Below are positions 45,801-57,965 of a DNA stretch of 64,000 nt, one piece after another; the first letter of the stretch is position 1; each line of letters starts with the position of its first letter. The DNA comes from Sipunculus nudus (taxonomy: Eukaryota > Annelida > Sipuncula > Golfingiida > Sipunculidae), in contig CM049318.1 in the NCBI GenBank assembly GCA_026874595.1, positions 52,542,750-52,606,749 of the forward strand, given 5' to 3'. The notes beneath the pieces were generated by a model. The model ran no database searches. It was not told where the DNA came from and saw only the letters and a program-made list of their open reading frames with translations. Made by a program: the position numbers and the translations under genes.

Positions 45801-48274
45801 AAGTTATTTAAACATTCTTAAATAGAGACATATATCACAGAGAATACTCAATTGCTACATTTAGAGAAATGATTAACCATGACGTCGCTCAATCAATGAT
45901 GCCCTGTCTAAGACATATTGCCGGTTGTTTGTCCTACGTGTTAGGTGAGCTTTCAGTCCTATAGCTAAAAATCCGGTTGGAGGCGTTGAGCCCTAAAGCA
46001 ATAAGACCCCATTAAAAAAGCGCCAGGAATGATTTCCAGCGTCACAAACGCATACCCCCACTTCCCTGAGAGCCCTGTGTCAAGATCATTCAATTTATGA
46101 TAATGTGATGTGATCTTCAAATCAGATTACAAGCAGTAATTTTGAGTCTACACGTATTCTTTAAATAAAGAAAAAGCTTTATACCCTTTTAAGACATTTT
46201 CATCTTTCCCTTAACGCCTTATTGCTGCAACCAGAATAAAAGAAAACTCAGGCATCATTTTCTGTCTGGAGAAAGAGCATCGTTATTAAAAGACTGAAAT
46301 CGAGCCAGAGGAGACAGAAAATTCTTCGAATCCTATTTTAAATTGAACGGAAGCTCTTGGGATGGGAAAGGGGAATGGTTTACGCCAAACAGTAATGACT
46401 CTGGAAAGCTAAATGGTTCATACATTTCTCCTGTGTTTTCAAACCCAAATAACTTTAGATAACCATAGATTTAAGTTTCCAACGATGCTTAGGAAAAAGT
46501 AACTTTGCAAGATAGACTGCTTTGAAAACGGTATTAGCTATATCATTTCGGACAAATTGGGCGGAGCACTGCGAAAAAAAGTGAACGCAGTTTATCTTCA
46601 AAAATACCGACAAATAAATAAAGTGTGACATTTCCACACAAGGTGACGCATATATCAATTCAGATAAATACAAAATGTAAAATACGCTCTGAACAATCCT
46701 GCAAAGTGTCACGGATTGTGCATACCCCAGTAATCCAATACACAAGGAATTGTGCATCAGTGAACAAGGCAATAAACAACACATGTTATTTATTGTCTTT
46801 CCCAATAAACTGCTCTTCCAAAAAGAAATCGCGGAGGAACACATTTTTCAGCGTCAACCCCCGGGAATCTTCCTATGTATCAGTCCGCGTAGTTATGTCA
46901 CGTCTTCCTCAGATCTAAATCAGGACCGTTCTTCTTTTTGTGGCAGTTTGGCGTCACCATTCGTTGAAATTTCCTACTATAAATTGAGGATTTGGGCGTG
47001 GTCCAAAATCAGCGTTATTCGCAGATATATCCTCCCCTGGACGCTTAGAGTACATTCGCGCCTTAATCAAAATTTGACAAGTTTATTTCTCCCAGTTTCT
47101 CGCCCTCTCACAAGGCTGCCGTATGAAAATTCTTTTCACACTTTCAAGAATACCATCTGAAAATTGTTTAGTATGAATGCAACTACACTGCGTCCTGAGT
47201 TTAAGATCTGGAAATATTTTTAAAAATCAATTTATACAAATAAACGTAAGACAAACATCAGCTGTCTCAAAAAATGAACATCATTTTGTAATTTTCGAGT
47301 TCTTTACGCATTTCAGCGCGTTGTTCACACACCTTATATAAGAATACAATCTCATATGGTATATGAAAGCTTGAGAATGCATTGTGCCTAAACCATCTAA
47401 CCAAGCAATGCAACCCGTGCGACTGAACAATCACTAATTATATTGAAATAACATGCAATAATGCATGGACTAATTATAGAATAAAAATAAAAGTTATAAA
47501 AATAACATTTCTAACAGTACCTTCGTAACAATATTTGTAATTTTGCCAACTGGAGAGAGAGAGAGAGAGAAGATAATGGAAGTAGGTATGAAAAAAATAA
47601 CCAGACATTGTAATCAAAATAAGGGGGAACACATTGAAATCGTCATGGTGTTTTTCAAAAGAGTTGAATTTCGGTTACATGTCTCTTATTTGACGATATT
47701 ATGTAATACATTGGCCAATGTGACAGACAAAGTAACCTAACATTACTTAAACCGAATTACATATCTGTATTTTATTCATATTTTTTAGAGTGAAGAAAGT
47801 CATGTGGAATTAGAATTAAATCACAAGGAGTTTTCTTGTAGTTTGCAAACATACAATATTATATAATTGAATCATACATTTAAATTATTTAATAAAGTTC
47901 CAATTTAAAAAGGTAGAATTACAGATGATATTTATAAAGTATTCATCGCACATGATATTAGTTACTGTAACAGGGCTACATATCAGTAGAATTATGATCT
48001 CGTATTAGTAAACAAAGTCTCCACTGTTACATTTCATGCACAACATGGTACACATTTAGCGCATTAAAGAAACAACCAATCAAATCATACCAGTATACAA
48101 ATTTAGTTTAAGAGTCGCGTCTTCTAATGGAACAATGAGTATACGCACAAATACTAATACAACTAGTGATGATTTTTTTGTAGAACCTGGTCTAATCACT
48201 CTGGGGAATTCCTCTCAACTGAGCTCATTGATTGTTACACTTTATATCTGTAAGATTGTAATTCTCTTTTCTAG
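42851..48274. other. nAChR intron, remainder
   Basis: Contains an imperfect hairpin at 45757-45852 and short A-runs. The antisense-overlapping frames at 46455-47160 have no recognised motif and are treated as chance. Confidence 0.5.
45757..45852. repeat. ~95-nt imperfect hairpin
   Basis: gtattcactgtgatata on the left pairs with tatatcacagagaatac on the right with one mismatch, and the centre has tatttaa-acattc-ttaaata. The middle of the stem is poorly paired. Could be a small MITE remnant or a structured RNA; nothing else supports either. Confidence 0.5.
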
Positions 48275-48319
48275 GATGAGAAGGCACAGGTCTTTACAAC
48301 AAATGGCTGGATGATTGTG
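48275..48319 (+). CDS. nAChR alpha-type subunit, 45-bp loop-D exon
   Basis: A 45-bp exon lies between an acceptor (tctcttttctag) and a donor (gtgagt), phase 0 at both ends. It encodes 15 residues, DEKAQVFTTNGWMIV, which align with the DEKNQVLTTNxWL segment of nicotinic receptors. The Trp is the loop-D aromatic residue (Trp55 in alpha7 numbering) that forms the complementary side of the agonist site. A 45-bp exon at this point is a conserved feature of nAChR genes in many animals. It is too short to be found by ORF length and was recognised by motif plus splice sites. The flanking introns are about 6.1 kb and 2.5 kb. Confidence 0.93.
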
Positions 48320-49036
48320 GTGAGTATATGAACGTGAAAATATCGTTTCCCAAACAGAATACATTGAAACTATAAGAAGAGTACGGTTCGATAAGACAAT
48401 CCGATACACAAAATAAGCTGAGACTGATGTGTGGATATAAGTAGGTTTTAACTGATGTATAGTTAAAAAAGAAGTTGGTCACCTGTTGGACACAACAATC
48501 TGTAACTAAGGATAAGAAAAAAATGTGTTTTGAAAAATGGTAAAATTTAATCTGTTATGTAGACTACTTTTATGTTGCAAACTTGCGGCATGTACTCGAA
48601 TAGAGAAGACGTCCGACTAGATAATGCAGTTGGACTTTCTGCACACAATGGTGGTGTCGTATATTTCCAAAATCTGACGAGAAGTTTCAAGCAAAAACAC
48701 GCTTCAGAGAAATGATCATGCATGTGTTCGCTTTTGATTAATTATTCGAAAACGCCGGATATGCGGATTAGGGTAATCATTCCATAAGTTTAAGTGATTT
48801 ACATTTTATTTTTAACGATGTTTTATTTTTATTTGTGTAGAAACCTATACACGTGTATTGTTTTGAGCATCAGATCGAATGCTTTATGTTCTTTTAAAAT
48901 TTTTAAAGTTCTTTGTCCTTAATGCAGATCTAGCAAGGAACCTTCCAAAATGAGAATATAAAAATAGTATTCATATGATCTTAGCTATTACATAATTTCA
49001 AAATAATCTCGTTTCATTACTGATGATACACCAAAG

Positions 49037-49047
49037 TATATATATAT

Positions 49048-49079
<32 letters not shown>
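49037..49079. repeat. AT microsatellite
   Basis: AT run with one AA interruption, in an nAChR intron. Confidence 0.93.
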
Positions 49080-50579
49080 CGAAAACGAAACTGCTACTAC
49101 GACCTTTAAGTTAATAGATTTCATGATAAATTATGAGCTTATATCTGCAGTTTGGTTCAATAAACACTACTGCACTTGACATTATTCGATAAACAAATAC
49201 ATGGTTTTGACTAAAGTATGCTATTAGTCCACGAGAAGTACGAGGTTTCTTCGGATTGAACCGGTTATTTTTTTTAATTTATTGAAAGTTACACACATTT
49301 TTGATTAAGTGCAAATAAGCTTTATGCTTCCACTTAACTGAAGTGTAAAAAGACATTTTGCAAATTTATCTGATCTTTAGCCACTCGGTAGTTTAAATCT
49401 CGGTCCCCTTTCTCTTACAGAAATGTTATAATTCCGACGAAACGGATGTCTTGGATTAAGAACGATTGCTCCAACAGACCCCAGTGATAATTTGTAATAA
49501 CTCTTACTTTTATAATTAAAAATTGGATTAGAATGACGACCTAATAACATTCCTTGGTCATTCCTCGTTTTGGTATGACTCCAGGGGGAACATTTCCATT
49601 ATTGAACAGGATAAGCCGGCGGGGGGTCTCCTGGTACATTTATTACAGGAAATAATAAATACTTCCGCTTTTGTAAATATTGATCATGATCCATCGATTA
49701 TGAATTCATCATCGCTGCAATTTATCAGTGTTTCACTGAAGTTAAGCCTAAATTGTCACAGTAATTTTGCTTCCAGGGAAGATAAAGTGATAAATATATC
49801 ATGAGAATAATTTTAATTATCCTTTCAACACTTTTTCGTTGCTTAACCCATGTTTAATGCAATGTAATTACTAAGACTCATTTCTGTTTTAAAGTATTAC
49901 AAGTAAATAGTTTATTATCTCCTAATGTGTTCGTTTTCTTTTAGTATGCTGTGTTGATAAATCCTCGATTTGTTTTATTTAACGGATGCATGCTTATATG
50001 GTCTATTATTCTTTTTTTATTTTTTTCACGAGCACTTCTCCGAAAAATAAAAAGTCATTTATAAAATATATTTGGAGGGACTGATTGAACAAGCAGGTCA
50101 ACAAGCAACAGATAACCGATTATTAATCCATTAATTTATTGGCTTAATTTAGTATTACATTTTCAACCCATGTAGACCCATCGGCCTTCGTACAACACTC
50201 ACACACGTTCGTATTTATTAATTCAAGGCAATTAAGCCAACTAAGTAATCGTCGTCAAACATCCTGTAAAACGATAGATCAGGCTATAATGTTAACAGGG
50301 ACTGTGACACTACTGATCATAAGAAGACGTGGGAAATGTCTCTACTTTGAATCCCGCTTTTCTTATACTGTAGTTGGCTTCATATCCGCGAGGTAAAATT
50401 ACGTTTACAGTTCAGTGTTTAGCGAGGGTTTCGTTATCGCGACCACCAAACGGTAATTTACACTATGTACATTACTATTAATTGTTATATAAATTACCAA
50501 ATATACACGTAAAATCTTAACAATTGTAGCAGGCGGTTGACATTAATTAAATTATTAATCAAATTACAGGTAACATAAA

Positions 50580-50583
<4 letters not shown>

Positions 50584-50630
<47 letters not shown>
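50584..50630. repeat. AT microsatellite
   Basis: AT run about 200 bp upstream of the 110-bp nAChR exon. Confidence 0.95.
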
Positions 50631-50633
<3 letters not shown>

Positions 50634-50826
50634 AGTGTCATGCGTGTCGTAAACAAAATCTTCCTGATGAACCTTCTTCTCTTGACTGAGATAGAGACTT
50701 CACAGAGCGAGCGGGCCCCCGGGGGGATAAAACAAGACATCTCATTACACAGGCGGGGCACCGCCGCAGATTAATGTGTCACAGAGATAATTCTCGTCTT
50801 ACTTTTTTCCCTACTTTTCACTTCAG

Positions 50827-50936
50827 CAATGGCGTGATGAGAGACTGTCCTGGGACCCGGCCCGGTTCGGCAACTCTACGGAGTTTATCGTTGATTCCAC
50901 CCATCTTTGGACCCCGGAACTGGCCTTGATCAACGG
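50827..50936 (+). CDS. nAChR alpha-type subunit, 110-bp loop-A exon
   Basis: This 110-bp exon sits between the acceptor ctacttttcacttcag and the donor gtaagc. It encodes QWRDERLSWDPARFGN, then STEFIVDSTHLW, then TPELALING, with the last Gly codon split GG|A across the next intron. It matches the nAChR segment W-x-D-x-x-L-x-W ... LWxPDxxLYN. The 110-bp size and phase-2 end match the equivalent exon in other nAChR genes. There is an N-glycosylation sequon, NST. The loop-A Tyr that normally precedes the Asn (Tyr93 of alpha7) is replaced by Ile, an unusual change in the principal face of the agonist pocket. The next exon continues in frame. Confidence 0.94.
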
Positions 50937-51093
50937 GTAAGCTCAGGTTTTAAACATTTTCCAATATCTCATAATTACATTTGGGCCTACTGGGCCTCTG
51001 CAAAGCAGACAAAGAAAAACGTGTTTCTTTCCTTGGTCACTAGAGAGATTCTTTTTTTTATGTGACAATAAAAACATGAACCGTGAAATCACT

Positions 51094-51097
<4 letters not shown>

Positions 51098-51153
<56 letters not shown>
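51098..51153. repeat. AT microsatellite
   Basis: AT run about 160 bp downstream of the 110-bp nAChR exon. Confidence 0.95.
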
Positions 51154-51154
<1 letters not shown>

Positions 51155-51484
51155 GCAGATGTCTATCATGCGATTATAGTCAGAAGGAAAATGGACCACG
51201 GCATATTTTTAACGGATTTACTATTTTTACCTGTACAGTTTTGTTTGCTATGTGAATTTCAAATGGAATTTTAAATCACTATAAATATATATTAACACAT
51301 GTATCCATTAATTAGAACTTAAAAATGAATTTATATTCATAATACAGCTTCAAATAAAAAAAAATAGAAAAGCAAATCTGACCAAAAAAGGCTTTTATCA
51401 AAAATCTATAAATCCTTGAAATTTGATTCTGTATGGCAAAATGTGTGCGTGTTTGATTTATTATTCTATCAGTCAATTATCCAG

Positions 51485-51486
<2 letters not shown>

Positions 51487-51516
<30 letters not shown>
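51487..51516. repeat. AT microsatellite, short
   Basis: AT run in the same intron. Confidence 0.9.
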
Positions 51517-51518
<2 letters not shown>

Positions 51519-52149
51519 ATATATGGATAAATATACATTAATACATAAAATATAAATACTGTCTGGTTATCAAAGAAGGAAAACTGCTGTTTAACATGTA
51601 AAATGTCTGATATATCTAAAACGTCCACGTTTCTCATTGATACGGAACAATCGTTAGTCACTCCGCACAAGACTATTTTTAAACCGGGTTATTGAGCTTT
51701 TTCATTGATATATATGTGTTATAATATATTTATGTCACTTAGTTGTCTAGGTTGAATTTATAGACGTGCAATGCGAGTATGTTTATGTCTTTGAATACCG
51801 CTTTATTTTGATTTCATAAACTTACTCTAAGGTGATATAATTACCTCAGATATTTAACGAAGCATAGCCCTTTATGTTTTTTTGGTTTATTTAAAGTCAC
51901 CTGTTTCATTCAAATGGTGTAGATTACTAAAACAAAGAAGAAAATCAATGAGTCTCATTTCCACGTTTATTGTCTGGGCATATCAAATCTCCAGTATACA
52001 TGCCAGCTTTTGTCGTTTTGATGGGGTAAATCAATAATTACTGGGCTTGCATGCGTCAGTTACACAAGAAAAAAGAACCTTAATGTTTACTTTGTAATAG
52101 GAAGAGACTACAGGTTTCGACTATTAAGATAGCCGTAACCCTATTTTTA

Positions 52150-52375
52150 GGTCATACAGCAGAATGTCATTCACTTGTTGTCTTCGCCAGGAGGGTAAGC
52201 TTTCATCTTTGTTCGTGTGTGTGTTTATATGTTTGTATGTCACAAAATAACTCACGCAATCATGAACAGAATCTCATGGCATTTTCTGGGCATTAGGGGA
52301 ATGGGCCATTGAAATATCGATTAGAGTTTGCTTGGTGTTCATCCGGCTCATGATCCGGCTCATGATGGAAAGCAG
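52150..52375 (+). repeat. Dispersed repeat, related to 2290-2545
   Basis: It shares collinear words with the 2.3-kb copy (ttcgtgtgtgtgttt, ataactcacgcaatcatgaa, gggcatta). It ends with a small tandem pair of tccggctcatga. Confidence 0.55.
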
Positions 52376-53552
52376 CTAGGTAAAATTGCTAAGTATACCA
52401 AAGTTCAATACCATTAACAGATAGTAGATAAAGTCACTGAGATGATGATAATTTTGCGTTCGATCACTATAGTAAATTAGGCAATCAAAATTAACGGGTT
52501 AGATATATTTCAAATATCCATCCGACATAGTTAGGCCTAATACCAAAAGAAAGCAAAAAAAAGTAAATACAAAAAGGCAAAACATGATTATATTAGTTTT
52601 AGTTGAAAGGTGGTGATTCAACGTAATGCGTGCGTTGTTTTACTGGTACTTATAAACTTGTATGCGAATACAGTTAATCAACATAAAGGCGAAATAAAAT
52701 GCTACAATGACCACTTTTTAGATAAAACTGTTGGAAAAGAGTCTCATGTCAGTCGAATGCAGCCCAAAGTCAGTACAAATAGAATAGTATTCTCAGAAAG
52801 ACGATAAAAATCATGGCATCAATTTGTTGCGGAATCGTCAACTGTGATACGATCACAGTTGTGGGAATGGCCTGTACAGTTAGGCCTCGTAATGGTGAAA
52901 TGGTAGACACTGGTAAAAGGCGCCAAAAAAACTCTAAAAACGGCTAAATGTACACACCAAAATACATCCGTTCGTGTCTTTGATAGTAAATCGGTTACCT
53001 GGCAACTTTACCACGTTCTTACCTCAATCTATTAATGAAACATTATCCCTAACGATCCTTGTTAAGCCCGCGGTGATTTAAACATAACAAACTACAGGAA
53101 TTGTAATGAGCAGACGTTAAGCGACTTGTACCCTGCACCGACATCTATTATCGCCCGCTTTTTCCAGTTCAAACAGCGATAAGATCAGGGCGGGTTCCCA
53201 GACAACAAAAGGGTAATTATTTTATGTTGACACCGCTTAAAATGTCACTTTTACGATTCCAAAGTGGTCTCCTATTTGAAACCTTACGAGGCGTTTTCCT
53301 AGGGGTCGATCCCAAGACGTGTTGACGGAGAGGAGCAGAGCGGATCGGAATCACACGTCCTGGGACGAGACAAGACATCATTGTAATAGTGAAAATGCCA
53401 AGGTTTCGGTAAAGCAGTCGCACGAACGATAATATAGTAATTAATTAACTGTGAGCAATCAACTGCGATCTTCGTCACGTGACTATAATGATATCATAGG
53501 AATGGCCGGATGGGAGGTACGAGTCCGTGCAGTAGGGGTAAAAAGTTACTGT

Positions 53553-54094
53553 AGTCTGTTCCACAGTAAGGTGCCCATTGAAATATGATATAATATTTTC
53601 ATAAACTGGTAGATCAAGTTCACTGGTATGCTGCAATGAAGGAATGGGGTATACGCCTAATTAACTAAAATTAAATAAAAATCATATCTTGCAAAATATT
53701 AAAGTACTGCTATTAAAAAAAAATCTGAGTAAACAGTCTATTTTAAACAAAAACTCAACTCCATTCATGTAGGTAAAGGTCACTGATCACTTGCTCAAAC
53801 AACTGCACTTGAAAGGTCCTGACTGGCTAAAAACTGGTCATAAATATTCTAAAAAAAACCAAAAAAAAAAACCAACTGTCTGCAACCCATGACAGACGCC
53901 ATTTCACTTGGCCACAAGATTCAAAAGAACCAGAGGATTGCAAAATATAAATTTTGGTTTTTGTTATCAAGCTTTACATCTATTATAGACCTTTTGGTCC
54001 CTCAACAGCTTTAAGATCAGAATGTGTTATATTTTTTTGAGTTTCAGAGAATAATTGCCAAATTTCGACGGGCACCATACTGTGGAACAGACTA
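53553..54094. mobile_element. Foldback MITE, ~32-bp terminal inverted repeats
   Basis: The left end reads tagtctgttccacagta, then aggtgcccattgaaat. The right end reads atttcgacgggcaccat, then actgtggaacagacta. The reverse complement of the right agrees with the left at all but about three positions over 32 bp. TA dinucleotides at both outer ends are compatible with a Tc1/mariner-type target. No coding capacity. Lies in the last nAChR intron seen here. Confidence 0.75.
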
Positions 54095-55239
54095 TAGTTT
54101 AACAAGTTTTTGCATATACAGTTTACAATAGTATATGTTTTAAACCGGCTTTGTCGGTATTGCCCTCATATCGGTCTCAGGGCAGCGTAACAGCCCGTGG
54201 TCCGCACGGCCGCCCGGATAGAAATTTTATCAATAAGTTCATAACATTTTTTTTTTTAACACGGCATTCATTTAATCAACAAAATCAATAGTTAGGACTT
54301 GTCTTACTCCTTTCCTCAACTTTCCTTGATCCATGACTGTAGGGTTCAGTTCTGCTGTTAAAATATCAGTGCAAATAGTTTATTATCACAGCCAGGTGGG
54401 GCTCTGTAACGTCACAATGGTATTGTGACTCGTTTTAATCCTGGCGCGCGAGTTCGTTGGCAGCGCTTGTCGATTCCATTGTCGATTTCAACAATCAGGC
54501 GATACTTAAATTCTCAACCAATGCTGATTCGCTCGGCCAATACGAGATTTAGCTGTAGTTGCGTACAAGTCAATAAAAGCTTGTCAGACCATAATCGTCA
54601 GTACTTTTGTGGACACCGATATACACGGATAATGGTGAAAATTTAACAAGCCTGACTGAAGCAGCCCGTCAAAAATACACAAGAGTGTTTGATAGATAAT
54701 TAGTTAATTATCACTTCAAAGGTATTGCATTAAAAATTTCTACGCTAAGCCAGATGGACTCCTGGAAAACTGACGGTCTCACACGTCTGAATATCTGAGC
54801 CACAGAAAACGTGGGCTGACCGAAGTACGGTGCATTATGAATCGGGTACAGTTCTCTGTATAATTACAACTTAATAATCTAGATGACTCTTCCAAATATT
54901 TTAGCAGAAATATAGATTAGATTCCCATGCACCAAGACATATATTTCTAACTTATATTTTGTATTAATCAATGTGTCTGTACTCTGTTTCATCAACATAT
55001 ATCCATCTTTTTCAGAGATAATGTTCTTAATAGATTTATTTAAACAATTTCCGAAAAAGGTGCACATGGAAGTGGTAGCCTAATATGGCATTCAGGATTT
55101 TAAAAAATAAATCTCCAGTTTATTTTTTTCAAAACTTTCTGGACTCTTTCCAGTCATGTGTCTTTGCATAGGTAGCCATCTTTGTTTACCTAGGCCCTAA
55201 TCATATTTGAGTTGTTCAAATGACCTCATCCCATCAACA

Positions 55240-55400
55240 GCTGTTAACTGATGCTGTTTCTCTGCATGTGACCAATGATCTTGACCGCCATAAGTGGGGC
55301 TGATATGTTGTTAAATGTAGACTGATTTCTCATATTAAGAATGACTTCTGTTTCTTCCATAATTCGAAGATAGATGTTTATTTACCTTGTTGAAAAGTAG
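55240..55400 (+). repeat. Dispersed repeat fragment, related to 42630-42720
   Basis: tgatcttgaccgccat, atgttgttaaatgtagac and ttctcatat align in order with tgaccttgaccttcat, atgttgtgaaaaatagac and ttctcatat of the first copy. Confidence 0.5.
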
Positions 55401-56653
55401 GCCCATTTATCGGTATTCAATATATTACAAATTTCTCCCATGAAAATTATGTCTATTAAAAAAATCATAGCAAAAAACGTGGATATGAGAAGATAGAACG
55501 AACTTTATTTAACGGAGTTGCGTGTTTCCATCGCGAAATAATGCCGATTCAGCTGATTTCCAATAAAAATATGTCGATAATCATGGAGAGTTTATAAATC
55601 AAGTGAGAATGATTTATTCATTTAAACTCCAGTTAACAGTATATAATTCATGTGTTGAGGGTTTTAAACTTTTTTTTCGTCTGTGCTAAACATCATCTGT
55701 GTGTTATGAACCATTCCATTCCCAATGGTTAACGAAGAGATCATGTTATATTCAGACAGTTGTGTGCGTGACCGAAGAACGGACTAGATTTGACGATTGA
55801 ATGACAGTTTGTCCCATAATATTGTAAATATAATGCAGAAAAAAAACCACATAGATTGTCATTGACTTGTAAAACGGGGGCCATAGAAGCATAAATAAGA
55901 ACTCTAAGATTTCTTATCACGACGTATGACTTAGAAAAGGTGCGTGGATATTCCCCATTCACGAGCCATCACATCACTTTTTGACGGTTACTGGCATTAA
56001 TGAATTTTATATGGCGCATGTATGAATTGATAGACATGTGATAAACGAAAAATTAACATATCACATCGCTCTGGCCAACTTCTTGTGACTCAAGCTTATG
56101 TGGACATCCTCACCAATGAACCTACGACGTCTTGAAAATATTGCGGCCTTATACAGTTTTAAAATTTTATTATAGCTTGTATACGAATGTTATTAAGAAA
56201 AATGTTTGCCATATACTAAGCTTTGTAAATATACGGATAATTCCGTTAAAATTAGCTAAAAAAGAACATTTATATTCATGTATTAAATTTTTACCCAATC
56301 CCATAGGTGCCGCTTAATTCAAGTGATTGTGCCGAGATTTATGATATTCTGGTTATATATTCAAATACAATTTCATATTCAGACATAAACTTATATTTAT
56401 GTCATTCAAATTTTGATATATAAGTCATAGCAACCATTTCCATAACTGCTGTCGACATCATCGTTACAGCGGGTAAAATCTTCACATTTCCAAGTAACCA
56501 AGTAAATCCTGATTTACCTACGAAATTAACTGATGCAAAAGTAATATTTTACTAATATTACGTTCTGTCTATTATTAAGTCTGCCCCGGTAGTGGGGAGA
56601 TAGGCATAGGGGTGTATGAGTTTATTATTATGTTGATATTTTGGGCAGTATAG

Positions 56654-56667
56654 TGGGGGGGGGGGGA
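56654..56667. repeat. Poly-G run
   Basis: About 14 G about 180 bp before the large nAChR exon, with possible quadruplex-forming character. Confidence 0.85.
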
Positions 56668-56849
56668 TTCTGGCCTTGATCTTATTTTTATTTTGACGAC
56701 TGTTTATCTTATTCCGTATTATCGATCAGTTGCGGGCGACGGGGTAAGGTTTATAGTGATCGCTTAGTGATTTGCAGACCTCTAGATTATATTTGGAGTA
56801 ATATATATTCGATATGTATTATGTATTTATTTATTTTTTTTAATTTCAG

Positions 56850-57388
56850 AGTGGATACACAGTTTCCTGATTTCAGCAAATATCGGGCGACATTATCACA
56901 CAAAGGAGACGTGAGGTGGGAACCGGCCGGGGTATTCGAAACTTCGTGCAAAATCGACGTCACGTACTACCCATACGACAACCAAACGTGCGAGTTAGTG
57001 TTCGGGACATGGACCTATACGAGCTATAAGCTGAACTTAACGAACTCCACCGCATTCATGATACAAGATGATTACCATACAAACGGTGAATGGGACATTT
57101 TGTCCGCAGTGATGAAACGCACGGAGTTTGTATACGAGTGCTGCGAGGAGATACGCTTCTCTAAAGTTTTGGCTGTTATCTCACTTCAGAGAAAACACAT
57201 CTTCTACACGATGAACGTTATTCTACCTTGCCTCATGCTGTCAGTGCTAGTTTTGGTGACTTTTCTCTCGCCGCCAGACCAAGGAGAGAAAATATCTCTC
57301 GGGATATCCATACTTCTATCATTTTCTGTATTTATGTTGACGTTGTCGCAGAATATGCCAAAGACTTCAGAAACCATACCAGTATTCG
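56850..57388 (+). CDS. nAChR alpha-type subunit, large exon: Cys-loop, loop C, TM1, TM2
   Basis: A 539-bp exon runs from a poly-pyrimidine acceptor (tttaatttcag) to a gtgagt donor after TTC G. In the four-exon partial protein (about 278 residues) it covers residues 99-278. It holds the signature Cys-loop C-x13-C (Cys132/Cys146, with the internal YYPYDNQTC motif), the loop-B Trp153 (FGTWTY), and the vicinal cysteines of loop C (VYECCEE, Cys196-197) that define an alpha-type subunit. TM1 is about 217-239 (FYTMNVILPC...). The short PPDQGEK linker leads into TM2 at 246-266, with Leu at 9'. The -1' Glu (GEK), with no Pro-Ala insertion, indicates a cation-selective pore. Sequons: NQT in the Cys-loop, NLT and NST after loop B. 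Position 20' is Gln rather than Glu. It spans what several exons encode in vertebrate alpha7, implying intron loss or ancestral fusion. The open frame that runs on to 57480 is intron read-through. Confidence 0.95.
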
Positions 57389-57779
57389 GTGAGTTGAACG
57401 TTTCTTTTTTTAATACATATATATTATCAATGATTTATTATTATTTCAGCCAAACAGTAAAAAATCAATTATTCTTTTAAAAGAACGCCGATTTTCTGGT
57501 TTTTTCTGTTAATTTAAAATTCAAAACAATTTTAAAAAAGTGATTCAAATTGTTTCCGAAAGGTCAAATGAAATCTCAATAATTATTATGAATTTTTTTT
57601 ATTATGGTAATTCTATTGAAACCATACAGCCACAGATAAAAAACGCTGTCACGGTTCTCCATAGAGCACGGACACAATTACTCTCTTTACCCAGCGGTAA
57701 TACACTAACTTAAAAGTCGTTCCATATTTCCTTTGCCTTAACCGCTGCTTTGTACACCAAATTTTTCGGGTTTCTATAC

Positions 57780-57965
57780 CGGGGCTGGCACTGGGCCAAG
57801 ATTTGTAATCAGATCGATGAAAGCGTGGTTTCGTTATCGTCTTATGCATCAAACCAATGACAGTGGGGTGTCGCGGGGTGAAACATGGAGTCGGATGCAC
57901 AGCGCGATACCACGCTTTCATTGGTCTGATTACTATTCTTGCCTTATGACAGCCCTGGGGGTGAA
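57780..57965. mobile_element. Foldback element with ~50-bp imperfect inverted arms
   Basis: The left arm (ggggctggcac, gccaagatttgtaatcaga, atgaaagcgtggt) and the reverse complement of the right arm (agggctgtcat, ggcaagaatagtaatcaga, atgaaagcgtggt) align over about 50 bp. The spacer is about 70 bp. The minus frame 57649-57921 crosses it and is not considered a gene. Confidence 0.65.

Larger units (their letters stand above)
42061..57388 (+). other. Partial gene span: nicotinic acetylcholine receptor alpha-type subunit
   Basis: Four exons (143, 45, 110 and 539 bp) lie in order on the plus strand, each with GT-AG borders and compatible phases (0, 0, 2), giving one continuous reading frame of about 278 residues with no stop. 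Introns are 6.1, 2.5 and 5.9 kb. The missing parts are the signal peptide upstream, and TM3, the intracellular loop and TM4 downstream. The products of this family assemble as pentamers in the plasma membrane and open a cation channel on binding acetylcholine. No promoter was identified, and whether the retrotransposon at 33-39.6 kb sits in intron 1 or upstream of the gene cannot be told. Confidence 0.9.

Noticed and set aside
45824-45852. tatcacag in a hairpin, as in the miR-2 family seed
   Set aside because: Only the eight seed bases match; the rest of the mature sequence and a well-paired stem are absent.
46455-47160. 129- and 136-codon frames overlapping on opposite strands
   Set aside because: No motif, no splice context, and mutual overlap inside a receptor intron; chance frames.
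52839-52861. Palindrome caactgtgat-acg-atcacagttg
   Set aside because: A 10-base stem alone is expected occasionally by chance in 64 kb and nothing else supports a function.
57389-57480. C-terminal extension of the large receptor frame
   Set aside because: It follows a strong gtgagt donor and loses all similarity to TM3; it is intron sequence.
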